Shown here: positions 18,750-27,304 of the stretch, one piece after another | Numbering within the stretch: the first letter of the stretch is position 1 | How the letters are laid out: every line of letters starts with the position of its first letter | Assembly (NCBI RefSeq): GCF_900129875.1 | Contig: NZ_FQXC01000002.1 | Location: 434,001 to 498,000, forward strand | Reading direction: 5' to 3' | DNA length: 64,000 nt | Source: Marivita hallyeonensis | Lineage (GTDB): Bacteria > Pseudomonadota > Alphaproteobacteria > Rhodobacterales > Rhodobacteraceae | Translations under genes and position numbers: made by a program | Notes under the pieces: generated by a model | What the model saw: only the letters and a program-made list of their open reading frames with translations | The model's database searches: none | Told to the model about the DNA's origin: nothing

Positions 18750-19559
18750 TCACGCGCCAGACCGCAAAATCTGGTCCATGCTGATCGACGGCTGAGCGCA
18801 CCCCGCCTCTCCAACGATGCGCGCAGGCACGCCTGCTACGGTCTTGCACGGTGGCACCTCTTCCAAAACGACGGACCCGGCCGCAACCCGCGAACAATTG
18901 CCGACCCGAATATTGCCCAGCACCTTTGCGCCCGCACCGATCAGAACGCCATCGCCGATCTTCGGGTGACGATCCTCCTCTTCCTTGCCGGTGCCGCCCA
19001 GTGTGACGGAATGCAACATGGAGACGTTGTCCCCGACCACCGCCGTCTCGCCGATGACGATCGAGTGCGCATGGTCGATCATGATGCCCTTGCCGATCCG
19101 CGCCGCAGGGTGAATGTCGACTCCAAATGCCTCAGAGCAACGCATTTGAACAAAATACGCCAGATCGTGGCGCCCCTGCCGCCAGAGCCAGTTTCCGACC
19201 CGGTAGCACTGGATCGCCTGGAAGCCTTTGAAAAACAAAAGCGGTTGCAGGAACCGATGGCAGGCCGGGTCGCGCTCGTAAACGGCCACGATATCGGCAC
19301 GCGCCGACATCGCCAAATCGGGGTCGGAGGCAAAGGCTTCGTCACAGATTTCACGCAGAATCTGTTCCGTCATCTCACCATTCGCCAGCTTGAGCGAAAT
19401 ACGATAGCTCAACGCCCGCTCAAGGCTCGGATGATGCAGAATGGAGTAATGAATCAAACCGCCAAGAAGCGGTTCCTTGATAACGGCCTCATCAGCTTCC
19501 CGGACAATGCGGGCCCAAACCGGGTCTACCGAGGCAAGTTTTGCGCGCGTTTCCACCAT
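18750..19559 (-). CDS. cysE: CysE, serine O-acetyltransferase
   Basis: CysE acetylates serine with acetyl-CoA to give O-acetylserine, the carbon skeleton for cysteine synthesis. The 269-residue protein has the alpha-helical N-terminal domain (residues 1-140) and a left-handed beta-helix hexapeptide domain with FGVDIHPAARIGKGIMIDHAHSIVIG. The DHAHS segment contains the catalytic His, and GGTGKEEEDRHPKIGDGVLIGAGAKVLGNI includes the second active-site His. The C-terminal tail that in other CysE proteins carries cysteine feedback and binds CysK is present but ends in QILRSGA rather than the usual Ile. AAGGAG lies upstream of the ATG. It diverges from the DksA-type gene. Confidence 0.94.
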   Translation of the reverse strand: MVETRAKLASVDPVWARIVREADEAVIKEPLLGGLIHYSILHHPSLERALSYRISLKLANGEMTEQILREICDEAFASDPDLAMSARADIVAVYERDPACHRFLQPLLFFKGFQAIQCYRVGNWLWRQGRHDLAYFVQMRCSEAFGVDIHPAARIGKGIMIDHAHSIVIGETAVVGDNVSMLHSVTLGGTGKEEEDRHPKIGDGVLIGAGAKVLGNIRVGNCSRVAAGSVVLEEVPPCKTVAGVPARIVGEAGCAQPSISMDQILRSGA

Positions 19560-19642
19560 GCGATGTCTCCTTTGACGGCACAGATATAGCAGATAGAGTG
19601 CTCACGAAACAACGCAAAGCTGTGATGGCAGGGATCAATGAA

Positions 19643-19981
19643 ATGGATGAAACGCGCAAAAATGCGTTTCGGACCAAGATACTAGAACGACTGGATGCGC
19701 TGGATGCAGAGGATGACCTCGGGCAAAAAGGTCAGGCCGTCGTATCGTTGGATCAGCAGGCCGTGGGCCGACTGTCGCGGCAGGACGCGTTGCTCAGCCA
19801 GTCGATGGCAAAGGCGACGCAGGCCCGCCGCAACGCGTATCGTCAAGGTCTTGTCAGGGCATTGCAGCGCCTAGACGAAGATGACTTCGGCTACTGCGAA
19901 GATTGCGGCGAAGCAATTGCACCGAAACGCTTGGACTTCGATCCGACCGTAACACGCTGCATCGATTGTGCGTCAGGCTGA
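19643..19981 (+). CDS. TraR/DksA-family zinc-finger protein
   Basis: The 112-residue product has an N-terminal helical region and a C4 zinc finger, CEDCGEAIAPKRLDFDPTVTRCIDC, at the C-terminus. This is the signature of the TraR/DksA family, which enters the RNA polymerase secondary channel with or without ppGpp. It is shorter than E. coli DksA (151). I chose the ATG at 19643, which has AGGGA eight bases upstream; an ATG at 19625 and a longer frame into the cysE start lack a ribosome site. The coiled-coil tip region (ALDAEDDLGQ) is acidic, as expected. Its last 91 bases overlap the convergent final gene of the GTA cluster. Confidence 0.85.
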   Translation: MDETRKNAFRTKILERLDALDAEDDLGQKGQAVVSLDQQAVGRLSRQDALLSQSMAKATQARRNAYRQGLVRALQRLDEDDFGYCEDCGEAIAPKRLDFDPTVTRCIDCASG

Positions 19982-20259
19982 CGGCATCTGTGCCGCAATG
20001 CGTCGAGTACAAGCAACCATGTCGAAAGGCAGTCTTCCGTCTCAAAATCAACCGGTCCGCGCACGTCCTGCCGAAGAGCTGTCGCCATGAGAGTGCCATC
20101 GCCGTAGGTATGATGCGCTCTTCCGGAAAGTCGCACGTAGTGGCAGGCTGCATCCGCATTCCGGATCAACTTTTTGAGCTCACATTCTCGATGCTCTGCT
20201 GGAACCGTCACCAGAAAGGCCACGGTCGCCAGGACATCATTGTAAAGGACAGGTTTCAC
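19891..20259 (-). CDS. Small hypothetical protein at the 3' end of the GTA cluster (GTG start)
   Basis: A 122-residue frame begins at a GTG that overlaps the stop of the host-specificity gene as GTGA, the standard arrangement for translational coupling: MKPVLYNDVLATVAFLVTVP and onward. The protein is helical with LVTVPAEHRECELKKLIRNADAACHYVRL, then RAHHTYGDGTLMATALRQD. From memory, small proteins with a similar start and a GDGTLMAAA-like segment follow the GTA host-specificity gene in other Rhodobacterales. I could not check this and know no function. The 3' end overlaps the DksA-type gene on the other strand by 91 bases. The frame is open further upstream inside the previous gene, but the coupled GTG is the convincing start. 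Confidence 0.7.
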   Translation of the reverse strand: MKPVLYNDVLATVAFLVTVPAEHRECELKKLIRNADAACHYVRLSGRAHHTYGDGTLMATALRQDVRGPVDFETEDCLSTWLLVLDALRHRCRQPDAQSMQRVTVGSKSKRFGAIASPQSSQ

Positions 20260-23200
20260 ACTGAGAAACTGATCAGAGCCGACGGTCCGGGTCCAAACCG
20301 CGATGATACCTGCGCAACGCGGACCGACACCATTCCGGAAAAGCCATCTTCGGCCTGCATCGCCGCGGTGTAGGTCCAAGACGTTTCGGCAACCTCAGCG
20401 ATCCGCAACGATGTCTTGCCCGCGATAACCTCCACACGATACGCCTCCACGTCCTCGCCCAGCGGGACGTCAGCCAAAGCCCAGTCGTCACCGTCCAATC
20501 GGGTACGACGCACCCAAGTCAGCGTGATGTCACTTCCGGCGTGCTCCGCTTTGAGATGCACCGGACTGTACGGGCGCAACCCGTTGCCTTCAAACGCCTT
20601 CTGAACATGGCGATACGAGGCGTGATCATACGTTCTGCTCGCAGGTCCAATCCTGAAATGCCGGGTTTGCCGGCGCAGCGCAGAGGGATAGTCGATTTGT
20701 TGCGGCATCCCGTCCAGCAATACAAAATATGATCCGATTGGCAGCGTGTTTGGCAAGACAGCGTCCGTCCCGAATTGCCCATGCAAGAGATGCGACAGCC
20801 GCCACGTGTTTTCGCCAATCAATTCTGCATCACGAAACTGCAGCACTTCCCACTGATCCGGATCTCCCGACCCAATCACCGCGAGGTTGCCACCTGCGAG
20901 CAATCCCGCATCCGATACCGACGCCACTTGGCCTGAAGTGAGTTTCACGTCGATTGCGTTAGCCAAATCGGCCACTCCCGACGGCGCTTTCGTGACTGGA
21001 GTCATCGTGACACCAAGGGTCGATTGGGCTGTCACGATTCCATTCAAAGCATAGCCTGAGTCGTCGGCCGCATCGTAGACAGCCACATTTCCTGGCCACG
21101 GCGCAGCAGAGACAGCGAGATGCGGCGCATGGGGTATTTCATCACCACGAATGAGCGGAAGATCAAGGAACAGTGGCAGAACCGGCCCATGCGATACAAA
21201 GCGCCGCGTGGGCGTCGGATCCTCCGGGAAATCGGCAGGGTGATAGACCTCAGGTTCGATCCGAACCGCGTCAACAAGCTGATGCGTCGTCTGTTCCACA
21301 CGATCAATGCGTGCAAGGAGCCCATCCTCGCCCGAAGGCAGGCTGACAACGTCACCCGGCCCCAAAGCCTGCTGCGAAAGCGGAAGAGCAAAGCGGAGCA
21401 TATCACGCGACACACGTGCTTCGCTCAACCAGCGCTCGACTGACTGCCGGCCCTCGGGGCGCGTCAACAGGATCGGAACCTCGCTTTCAGCGACCGCATG
21501 TGTCGTTTCATCCGGCAAGACAGATTCCTCGGCGATGTTTCTGTAATCGCCATCCGCTTCGACAAAGTTCAGCCGCACCCGTCCTGACATCTCGGCTTCG
21601 GAACTGCGGTTCTCGACGATCTCGAACCCAAGCTCATCGTGCAGCGCCAATTGGTGTTTCTCGAGAGGCACGGCGCGCATGCCTTTGCGATTTCGAAACA
21701 CAAGCACGCCATCCCGCTCAATCGCATCAAACCCGTAGGCCATCATCAACGGTTGCAACGCGCGCCGCGCGTCGGCCACATCAGGCGCAAGGTATCCGCG
21801 CACAAATCCATACAGCCGAGAGACGTCGTATTCCTGCAACCCGGCCCTGTCGCAGATCTCGGACACGACAGAGGCCAAAGTCCGCCCCGACACACGCCCG
21901 TTCAACCAATGGCCCCGGCGATAATTGGGCCCGTCAGACCACATCTCGTCTACATTCGGAAACCACGGGTAAGGACGTGCATCCCAGGCCCACACAAAAG
22001 CTCGCCCCATATCGATCATCGGCGCACCGTACACCGTCGAGACCGGATTGTTGTCCGGGTCCGTCCAGAAGTCGGTCACCGCTCGCAAATACTGGTGCTG
22101 AATAAGTTCATCCCGCAAACCATTGGAATAATGCGGCAAAGTGCTTTCCGAGCTTTTTGGATCGATGAACTTGTTGGGCTGGTTCGTCGCCTTATCGACC
22201 GCCGCGCAACCGATCTCCGTGAACCAGATGGGCTTTGCTTCCGGCACCCACTCCGTCGACGCAAGGGACCGCACACCGCCCACCCGATTGTGGTGAGGCT
22301 GCGACCACCAGTTACGAATATCCTTGTACCGATAGACCCAAGGCTCATCGTGTGCTCCGTCAGAAATCGGCCACCGATCCTGAGCATCCCGTGCGTCTTG
22401 TGACGGATAATGCCAATCGTACCCTTCACCGCCAGCGACATTTGCCGTCAGATAGTCAAGGTTGTAGATCGACTCCCAATGAGCGTCCGCATGCGCATCG
22501 CCATCCCGCCAATCCGACAAGCGCATGTAGTTGTCGATCCCTACAAAATCGATGTTGGGGTCCGCCCAAAGCGGGTCGAGGTGAAAATACACATCCCCGG
22601 ACCCATCCTGTGGATGGTACCCGAAATACTCCGACCAATCAGCTGCATAGCTGATCTTCACATTCGGCCCTAATATGACCCGGCAGTCCGCGGCCAACTG
22701 CTTTAGCGCCGACACGGCCGGAAATTCCGAAGCTCCCCGAAGCTGGGTGAGCCCACGCATTTCCGACCCGATACAGAATGCCTCGACCCCACCAGCCAAG
22801 GCGCACAAATGCGCTTGGTGAAGGATGAACCGCCGGTAGCGCCACTCCTGAGGTCCGGAATAGACGATCACGCCATCGACAGTATCGAAATCCTCCACTG
22901 CAGCCGAACCAAAGAACGAAGCGACTTGCTGGTCGATCGCTACGGTCCCCGTAAGATTACCGGGCTGGCCGGGCGCAACATTCGCCGTGATCCGCCCGCG
23001 CCACGGCAGTTTCGGTTGATCCGCCTCACCCGTCCAAGGGTCAGCAAGCGCGTTCCCCGGCATTTGATCCATCAGGATGAAGGGATAATACAAAACCTGA
23101 AGCCCAGTTGCCCTTAACTCCTGTATCGACTGAACGACTGAGACATCGCAGGGCGTGCCACCGTAGACCGGGCGTCCGTCCTCCACCGGAACGATCTCGG

Positions 23201-24161
23201 CGTCCGCCCGTCGCAAACCGTTCACCTGCCAAGGCATCTCTGCGCTGTCCAAACCGATCTGCTCGACTTTCGGCCTGATCAGGCATTCACCGCACCGAAG
23301 GTCGGACCCGAACCAGCTCACGACCAAAGATGTCGCTTCACAGTCAGGCACTTCGTCCTGAAGGTGTTTGAGTGAGGTGATGAAATCAGGACGGTCCGAC
23401 GGGCTGTTTACGTTCACGACATGCGATGCGCCACCTCCGGCGTCCAAGGCAACTTGCTCAGTTGCAATGGCGTACTCTCCCGTCCCGGGTATCATCGCAA
23501 CTGCCCGAAGATTGAATGGCACATCGCTCGGGTCGGATTGCTCCGGTCGCGTCACCTCGAAGCTGAACTGGGGAACACGATTGCCAAATGGCGCAAGGTC
23601 CAAATCTTCTATCACGACATATGCGGTACCGCGATACGCGGGAACTGCACCGGCCCCTTCGACTGCTTCCATCTTGGGATCGGGCAACTGGTCTGCTGTA
23701 CCCGGATACATCCGCATGTCCAGGTTGTAGATCGAGATCTCTGCCCCGTCCGCCCAAACGCGGTTCACACTGGTAATCTCACCTTCGCACAGCGCCACGG
23801 CAAGGCTGACGGAATAGCTGTATTCCTTGATCGTTGGCTGCCGCGATGCGCCCTTCCCGCCGCCACCTGACTTGGACACATGTTCCTTGAACTGGGTCGC
23901 CCAGATGACGTGGCCACCCACCCGCATCCGACCGTAGACCTGTGGGATCGGCTGTCCTTCACCTGCGCCGCTCAGACGCAGACGGTCAAGCCGCCCGGTC
24001 TCGATCGTCCGACCACCGGAACCCAAGATGCGCTGATCTATGGCCCGACCAAGCGTCGCGCCGGCAAAACGCCCCACCGCGCTCATTGACAGGCCCAGAA
24101 CCGAGCCGCCAATTGAATTGCCCAATGCCGCACCAGCGGCGGATAATACCAGTGTCGCCAT
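20256..24161 (-). CDS. GTA host-specificity / megatron protein (RcGTA gp15-like)
   Basis: This is the largest gene in the window (1301 residues). It matches the GTA baseplate megatron that forms the tail tip and contacts the recipient cell. The N-terminus MATLVLSAAGAALGNSIGGS is hydrophobic and glycine-rich. A phage tail-type region (PQVYGRMRVGGHVIWATQF) follows. The middle contains a GTA TIM-barrel-like domain (YHPQDGSGDVYFHLDPLWADPNIDFVGID, then WFTEIGCAAVDKATNQPN) and the C-terminal third is fibronectin-like. The start at 24161 overlaps the preceding stop as TGATG and has AGAGGT upstream; a 20-residue longer frame has no support. Its stop overlaps the start of the next small gene. Confidence 0.92.
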   Translation of the reverse strand: MATLVLSAAGAALGNSIGGSVLGLSMSAVGRFAGATLGRAIDQRILGSGGRTIETGRLDRLRLSGAGEGQPIPQVYGRMRVGGHVIWATQFKEHVSKSGGGGKGASRQPTIKEYSYSVSLAVALCEGEITSVNRVWADGAEISIYNLDMRMYPGTADQLPDPKMEAVEGAGAVPAYRGTAYVVIEDLDLAPFGNRVPQFSFEVTRPEQSDPSDVPFNLRAVAMIPGTGEYAIATEQVALDAGGGASHVVNVNSPSDRPDFITSLKHLQDEVPDCEATSLVVSWFGSDLRCGECLIRPKVEQIGLDSAEMPWQVNGLRRADAEIVPVEDGRPVYGGTPCDVSVVQSIQELRATGLQVLYYPFILMDQMPGNALADPWTGEADQPKLPWRGRITANVAPGQPGNLTGTVAIDQQVASFFGSAAVEDFDTVDGVIVYSGPQEWRYRRFILHQAHLCALAGGVEAFCIGSEMRGLTQLRGASEFPAVSALKQLAADCRVILGPNVKISYAADWSEYFGYHPQDGSGDVYFHLDPLWADPNIDFVGIDNYMRLSDWRDGDAHADAHWESIYNLDYLTANVAGGEGYDWHYPSQDARDAQDRWPISDGAHDEPWVYRYKDIRNWWSQPHHNRVGGVRSLASTEWVPEAKPIWFTEIGCAAVDKATNQPNKFIDPKSSESTLPHYSNGLRDELIQHQYLRAVTDFWTDPDNNPVSTVYGAPMIDMGRAFVWAWDARPYPWFPNVDEMWSDGPNYRRGHWLNGRVSGRTLASVVSEICDRAGLQEYDVSRLYGFVRGYLAPDVADARRALQPLMMAYGFDAIERDGVLVFRNRKGMRAVPLEKHQLALHDELGFEIVENRSSEAEMSGRVRLNFVEADGDYRNIAEESVLPDETTHAVAESEVPILLTRPEGRQSVERWLSEARVSRDMLRFALPLSQQALGPGDVVSLPSGEDGLLARIDRVEQTTHQLVDAVRIEPEVYHPADFPEDPTPTRRFVSHGPVLPLFLDLPLIRGDEIPHAPHLAVSAAPWPGNVAVYDAADDSGYALNGIVTAQSTLGVTMTPVTKAPSGVADLANAIDVKLTSGQVASVSDAGLLAGGNLAVIGSGDPDQWEVLQFRDAELIGENTWRLSHLLHGQFGTDAVLPNTLPIGSYFVLLDGMPQQIDYPSALRRQTRHFRIGPASRTYDHASYRHVQKAFEGNGLRPYSPVHLKAEHAGSDITLTWVRRTRLDGDDWALADVPLGEDVEAYRVEVIAGKTSLRIAEVAETSWTYTAAMQAEDGFSGMVSVRVAQVSSRFGPGPSALISFSV

Positions 24162-24610
24162 CACGCACCTCTTGTCTGACTTGTAGGAAATGCGAAACGG
24201 GCAACACATCGGCGCTGCCATGGCGCACTGAACGACGTCTCCACAACACCGTGACGGGAATACGCATGAATGAAACGGGCACCTGTGCCTTCACCCGATT
24301 GAATACCCAGATGCTTGGCCACCGATCCCTGCCGCATACGAAAGACAAGCACGTCTCCCAAGCCGTCCTCGTAGACTGGTCTGCGATCCATGTGTCTTTG
24401 ACACGCTTCGATCAGCACCTCTTTGCCCTGCGGTTCGGCCCAATCCTCCGAATAGCTGGGAACGAGCTCTGGCTCACGGTTCAAGAACACTCGCCAAAGA
24501 CCGCGCAGCAGCCCAAGGCAATCCGTCCCCAACCCGCATGCACTCGCCTGATGCATGTAGGGCGTCCCGATCCACAGCCGCGCTTCTGTGACGATATCCG
24601 TCGGAGTCAT
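24161..24610 (-). CDS. GTA NlpC/P60-type peptidase (RcGTA gp14-like)
   Basis: The 149-residue protein is the GTA cell-wall peptidase, thought to act at the tail tip when DNA enters the recipient periplasm. GLGTDCLGLLRGLWR (about residues 26-40) holds the nucleophile Cys of the NlpC/P60 fold. The catalytic His is likely in VAKHLGIQSG, and the C-terminal segment RFIHAYSRHGVVETSF completes the papain-like core. The start is the ATG at 24610, overlapping the preceding gene by four bases (ATGA); the frame continues upstream inside that gene. The stop shares a base with the next start. Confidence 0.9.
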   Translation of the reverse strand: MTPTDIVTEARLWIGTPYMHQASACGLGTDCLGLLRGLWRVFLNREPELVPSYSEDWAEPQGKEVLIEACQRHMDRRPVYEDGLGDVLVFRMRQGSVAKHLGIQSGEGTGARFIHAYSRHGVVETSFSAPWQRRCVARFAFPTSQTRGA

Positions 24611-25494
24611 CTCAGGCTCCCGCCGTCTCGCTTGGACGTCATCGTAGGATGCACCATGATCCACTCTTCCTGAGGAATGTCCGGGAAGCCCTGGTAATTC
24701 AGGAGATTGTCGAACTTGGTGCGACAGGTCTCGAACCGCTTGTCGCACCCCGTAACCAATTCAACCCGGGTCCCAATTGCCAACTGAGCCCGAAACGGCT
24801 CCCAGAAATCGACTTGCCGTGTCCCGTCCTCGAAAAGCACGTCTCTTTTCAGCGACGCCCAAAGACCTTCGGCATCCCCATCAAGGACGTTCAGCCGTCC
24901 GCGCTGGAACCATCCAGCATCGAAGGCATCTGTCACCAACAGAACAACCCCGCCACGGTCCGTGTTTTCCACCACAGTCGCCTCGGCCCGCAATGCTGGA
25001 TCGCTCAAGTCAACGCCACATGCGCTGTCTCCAAGAACCGCAGAACACGGATGTTGAAACACGCGCCCCACGGGACGATTCAACCACTCCGTCAAACCGC
25101 GTAGCTCCGCAGAATAGGCATTCCCGGTCCGTGTGATCTCGCCCAAAGAGCCGCGGAAGAGTACCTTTCGCGCGCTCACATCAGCCCAGTTGACCAGCCA
25201 CGCGATTACCTCCGCACCATCGAACCGCCCCGCAGCAATATCCGTCTCGGTGACACTTGCGTCGCTCAAGGCACCAACGGCTTCAGAATTGTCGACCGCC
25301 AGTCCCGTACCCTGCTGCAGCGCGGCCGCACTCATCCCTGTCTCAGCCCGAAAGACCAAGTCGTCGAACGTCAGATCGAGATCGTGATCCGTAAAGCCCA
25401 GCCTTTGACCATCACTACGCCGCACCTCCCAACACCGCGCGACGGTGGTGACCCCCTGTGCCAAATGCGCATACAACGCTTCCGCCCCCGGCAT
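24607..25494 (-). CDS. GTA hub protein, DUF2163 family (RcGTA gp13-like)
   Basis: This 295-residue DUF2163/phage BR0599-type protein corresponds to the hub that joins the GTA tail tube to the baseplate. Typical segments are VARCWEVRRSDGQRLGFTDHDLDLTF near the N-terminus and KFDNLLNYQGFPDIP near the C-terminus. It has four cysteines in two pairs: HPCSAVLGDSACGVD and TGCDKRFETCRTKFD. In the published RcGTA structure, as I recall, the hub binds an iron-sulfur cluster, and these pairs are the natural ligands. Start and stop overlap the neighbouring genes by 1 and 4 bases. Confidence 0.92.
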   Translation of the reverse strand: MPGAEALYAHLAQGVTTVARCWEVRRSDGQRLGFTDHDLDLTFDDLVFRAETGMSAAALQQGTGLAVDNSEAVGALSDASVTETDIAAGRFDGAEVIAWLVNWADVSARKVLFRGSLGEITRTGNAYSAELRGLTEWLNRPVGRVFQHPCSAVLGDSACGVDLSDPALRAEATVVENTDRGGVVLLVTDAFDAGWFQRGRLNVLDGDAEGLWASLKRDVLFEDGTRQVDFWEPFRAQLAIGTRVELVTGCDKRFETCRTKFDNLLNYQGFPDIPQEEWIMVHPTMTSKRDGGSLR

Positions 25495-26129
25495 CAGACA
25501 CGCACCTCGATCACGGGGACATCCGGAACTTCGCCCGCCTGAAACGTAGCGGCGCTTGTTTGGATACGGTCAGTATCAAACCGGACCGGCACATCGAATT
25601 CGTACCCCGCCGTCACCGATACCCCTGCGGGTGCAGCGCCAGAAAGGGTGACCATGCCCGTCGCAAAGTCGACACCAAAATCAGTTCCAAGGGTTTGCTC
25701 GACACCGTCCACGGCCAGTCGAACGCTGCCCTCGACGGGCTTGGCGATGGGTCGGTCATAGCGCGCCTCGCCCGAGGCATAGGCCTTCAGCAATGCGAAC
25801 TCTGTCCGCACACCGTCGCCCGTTCCCAAAACTTGGTCCGTCGCGGACACAGCTGTAGACGGTTTGCCGGACTTGAAGTCAGACCAGTCTTTCCAGCGGA
25901 ATCCGTACATCTGACCACGCCGCGCTTCAAAAAACGCGATAAGCGCGTCGATATCGTCCATCGATCGCAAACCGATCCCGGCGTCATAGCGCCTGCGTGA
26001 ATGCGCCCAAGGCGTGTTGCGCTCCTCGAACCCGCTTGCGAGCGTCACCACATCTGTTCGCCGCTCCGGGCCACCAATCGATCCAAAGCTCAGCGCCACC
26101 GGAAACCTTACCTCGTGAAACTGCATCAT
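25494..26129 (-). CDS. GTA distal tail protein, DUF2460 family (RcGTA gp12-like)
   Basis: The 211-residue protein matches the DUF2460/TIGR02217 family of GTA and phage distal tail proteins. It has FHEVRFPVALSFGSIGGPERRT at the N-terminus, then RNTPWAHSRRRYDAGIGLRS and FFEARRGQMYGFRWKDWSDF. The C-terminal half (VDGVEQTLGTDFGVDFATG, VTAGYEFDVPVRFDTD) is beta-rich. It sits between the tape measure and the hub, as in RcGTA. Its stop overlaps the hub start as TGATG. Two adjacent ATGs are possible starts, and I kept the first. Confidence 0.92.
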   Translation of the reverse strand: MMQFHEVRFPVALSFGSIGGPERRTDVVTLASGFEERNTPWAHSRRRYDAGIGLRSMDDIDALIAFFEARRGQMYGFRWKDWSDFKSGKPSTAVSATDQVLGTGDGVRTEFALLKAYASGEARYDRPIAKPVEGSVRLAVDGVEQTLGTDFGVDFATGMVTLSGAAPAGVSVTAGYEFDVPVRFDTDRIQTSAATFQAGEVPDVPVIEVRV

Positions 26130-26138
26130 TCGCCCTCC

Positions 26139-26789
26139 TCAAAGGTTCCGTTGACCCGAACCCAACACGCGGCCCATATGCGCCGCGATCTGGCTTTGCG
26201 AGCGACGAAAACCTTGCACGTCCGGTGTCGAGATGTTCATCACCACGTTCACCGGACGCCCACCGCCGCCCGCGCGCACACCCAGCTTTCCGTCCGGCCC
26301 GCGCGCCAATGGCATGATCGCCTCTGGCCCGGCCTCACCCATCAGGCCCATGCCGCCCCGCATCGGGAAGGTGGTCGGTCCACTCACCACACCGCCATCC
26401 GCGAACGGCATCACACGCCCCTGCGCAAAACTCCCACCCTGCGCGAAGGGCAGCAGGTTCCCTATCCCCTGCATCACCATCCCACTCAGATGCTCTTTCA
26501 CCGGGTTCACAGCCGCCTTGTAGGACGCGCCAATCATCGATTTCGCAATCCCTCCCAGCGCGTCAGAAAGCTTCATCCCGTCAAATACGATGCCATCGAT
26601 CGCGCGGCTCAAACCTCGGTTCAATGCGCCTTCCAGCTTGGCCGCACCTTTCCCGGTTTCCGACAGCGACTCCCTGACCTTCGCCATCTCCGCCTGAAAT
26701 CCACCGGCTATGCTCGTCGCTCCGACCAGAGCGTCGCTCAGTGCATCCACCTGCGCCTCAAACCCGTCCAGTGCTTCAATCTCGATCAT
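26139..26789 (-). CDS. GTA tail tape measure protein (RcGTA gp11-like)
   Basis: At 216 residues this is a very short tape measure protein, in line with the short GTA tail and close in size to RcGTA gp11. The N-terminal half is helical (LDGFEAQVDALSDALVGATSIAGGFQAEMAKVRESL). The middle contains hydrophobic segments (ALGGIAKSMIGASYKAAVNP). The C-terminal part shows GGVVSGPTTFPMRGGMGLMGEAGPEAIMPLARGPDGKLGV, a motif common at the end of siphophage tape measures. Of two adjacent ATGs I chose the second (26789), because AGGGAGG lies almost against the first. The start region overlaps the preceding gene. Confidence 0.9.
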   Translation of the reverse strand: MIEIEALDGFEAQVDALSDALVGATSIAGGFQAEMAKVRESLSETGKGAAKLEGALNRGLSRAIDGIVFDGMKLSDALGGIAKSMIGASYKAAVNPVKEHLSGMVMQGIGNLLPFAQGGSFAQGRVMPFADGGVVSGPTTFPMRGGMGLMGEAGPEAIMPLARGPDGKLGVRAGGGGRPVNVVMNISTPDVQGFRRSQSQIAAHMGRVLGSGQRNL

Positions 26790-26985
26790 CATCCCTCCCT
26801 TTCACGCTGTCCGGATACGTCGCCATCAATGCATCCAACCCGTCCCGCCTCATCGGTGTAACTCCGTCCCTACGACCCAAAAGCAATTGCAACTCGGCAG
26901 GCGTCAGCCCCCAGAACTCATCCGGCTTGAGGCCCAATCCACGCATCCCGGCGTGCATGAGCGAGGACCAGTGAAACCGGTTCAC
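26776..26985 (-). CDS. GTA small tail assembly protein (RcGTA gp10.1-like)
   Basis: The 69-residue protein (FHWSSLMHAGMRGLGLKPDEFWGLTPAELQLLLG) matches the small family found just before the tape measure in GTA clusters and related phages (TIGR02216-type). LxPxxFWxLTPxEL is its hallmark. By position it is likely the second component of a tail chaperone pair with the preceding gene. It starts in a 4-base overlap with that gene and its 3' end runs into the tape measure start. Confidence 0.85.
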   Translation of the reverse strand: MNRFHWSSLMHAGMRGLGLKPDEFWGLTPAELQLLLGRRDGVTPMRRDGLDALMATYPDSVKGRDDDRD

Positions 26986-27302
26986 CCTTCACCGATGGGC
27001 GTGAATGCCCGCGTCAGCAACTCCGCCGCCACCCGCGCGGCAACCACGGGTCCACCCTCGATGTCCGAGGCAAGCAAATCCTGTGCCGTCCCGGTCCACC
27101 CACCGCCGCGAAGCCCCGCCACGATCAGAGCAAGCACATCCCGGCTCGAACATCCTGAGCCTTCGAACCGTGCCACCAGATCAACCAAAGACGCCTCGCC
27201 CAGCCCGGCCTCCAGCTCTGCCAAGGCCCCCAGCGTCAGCCGCAGAACCCGCGGCTCCCCGTCGATCACCAAGCTCACTTCTCCGCGCCAGGGGTTCGCC
27301 AT
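26982..27302 (-). CDS. GTA gp10-like tail assembly chaperone family protein
   Basis: A 106-residue protein (MANPWRGEVSLVIDGEPRVLRLTLGALAELEAGLGE) of the GTA gp10 family, which Pfam groups with phage tail assembly chaperones. The N-terminal beta-hairpin followed by LTLGALAELEAGLG and then DVLALIVAGLRGGG is the usual pattern. It sits directly after the major tail protein gene (2-base gap) and overlaps the next gene by ATGA, matching RcGTA order. It is not expected in the mature particle, by analogy with phage chaperones. Confidence 0.88.
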   Translation of the reverse strand: MANPWRGEVSLVIDGEPRVLRLTLGALAELEAGLGEASLVDLVARFEGSGCSSRDVLALIVAGLRGGGWTGTAQDLLASDIEGGPVVAARVAAELLTRAFTPIGEG

Positions 27303-27304
27303 CT

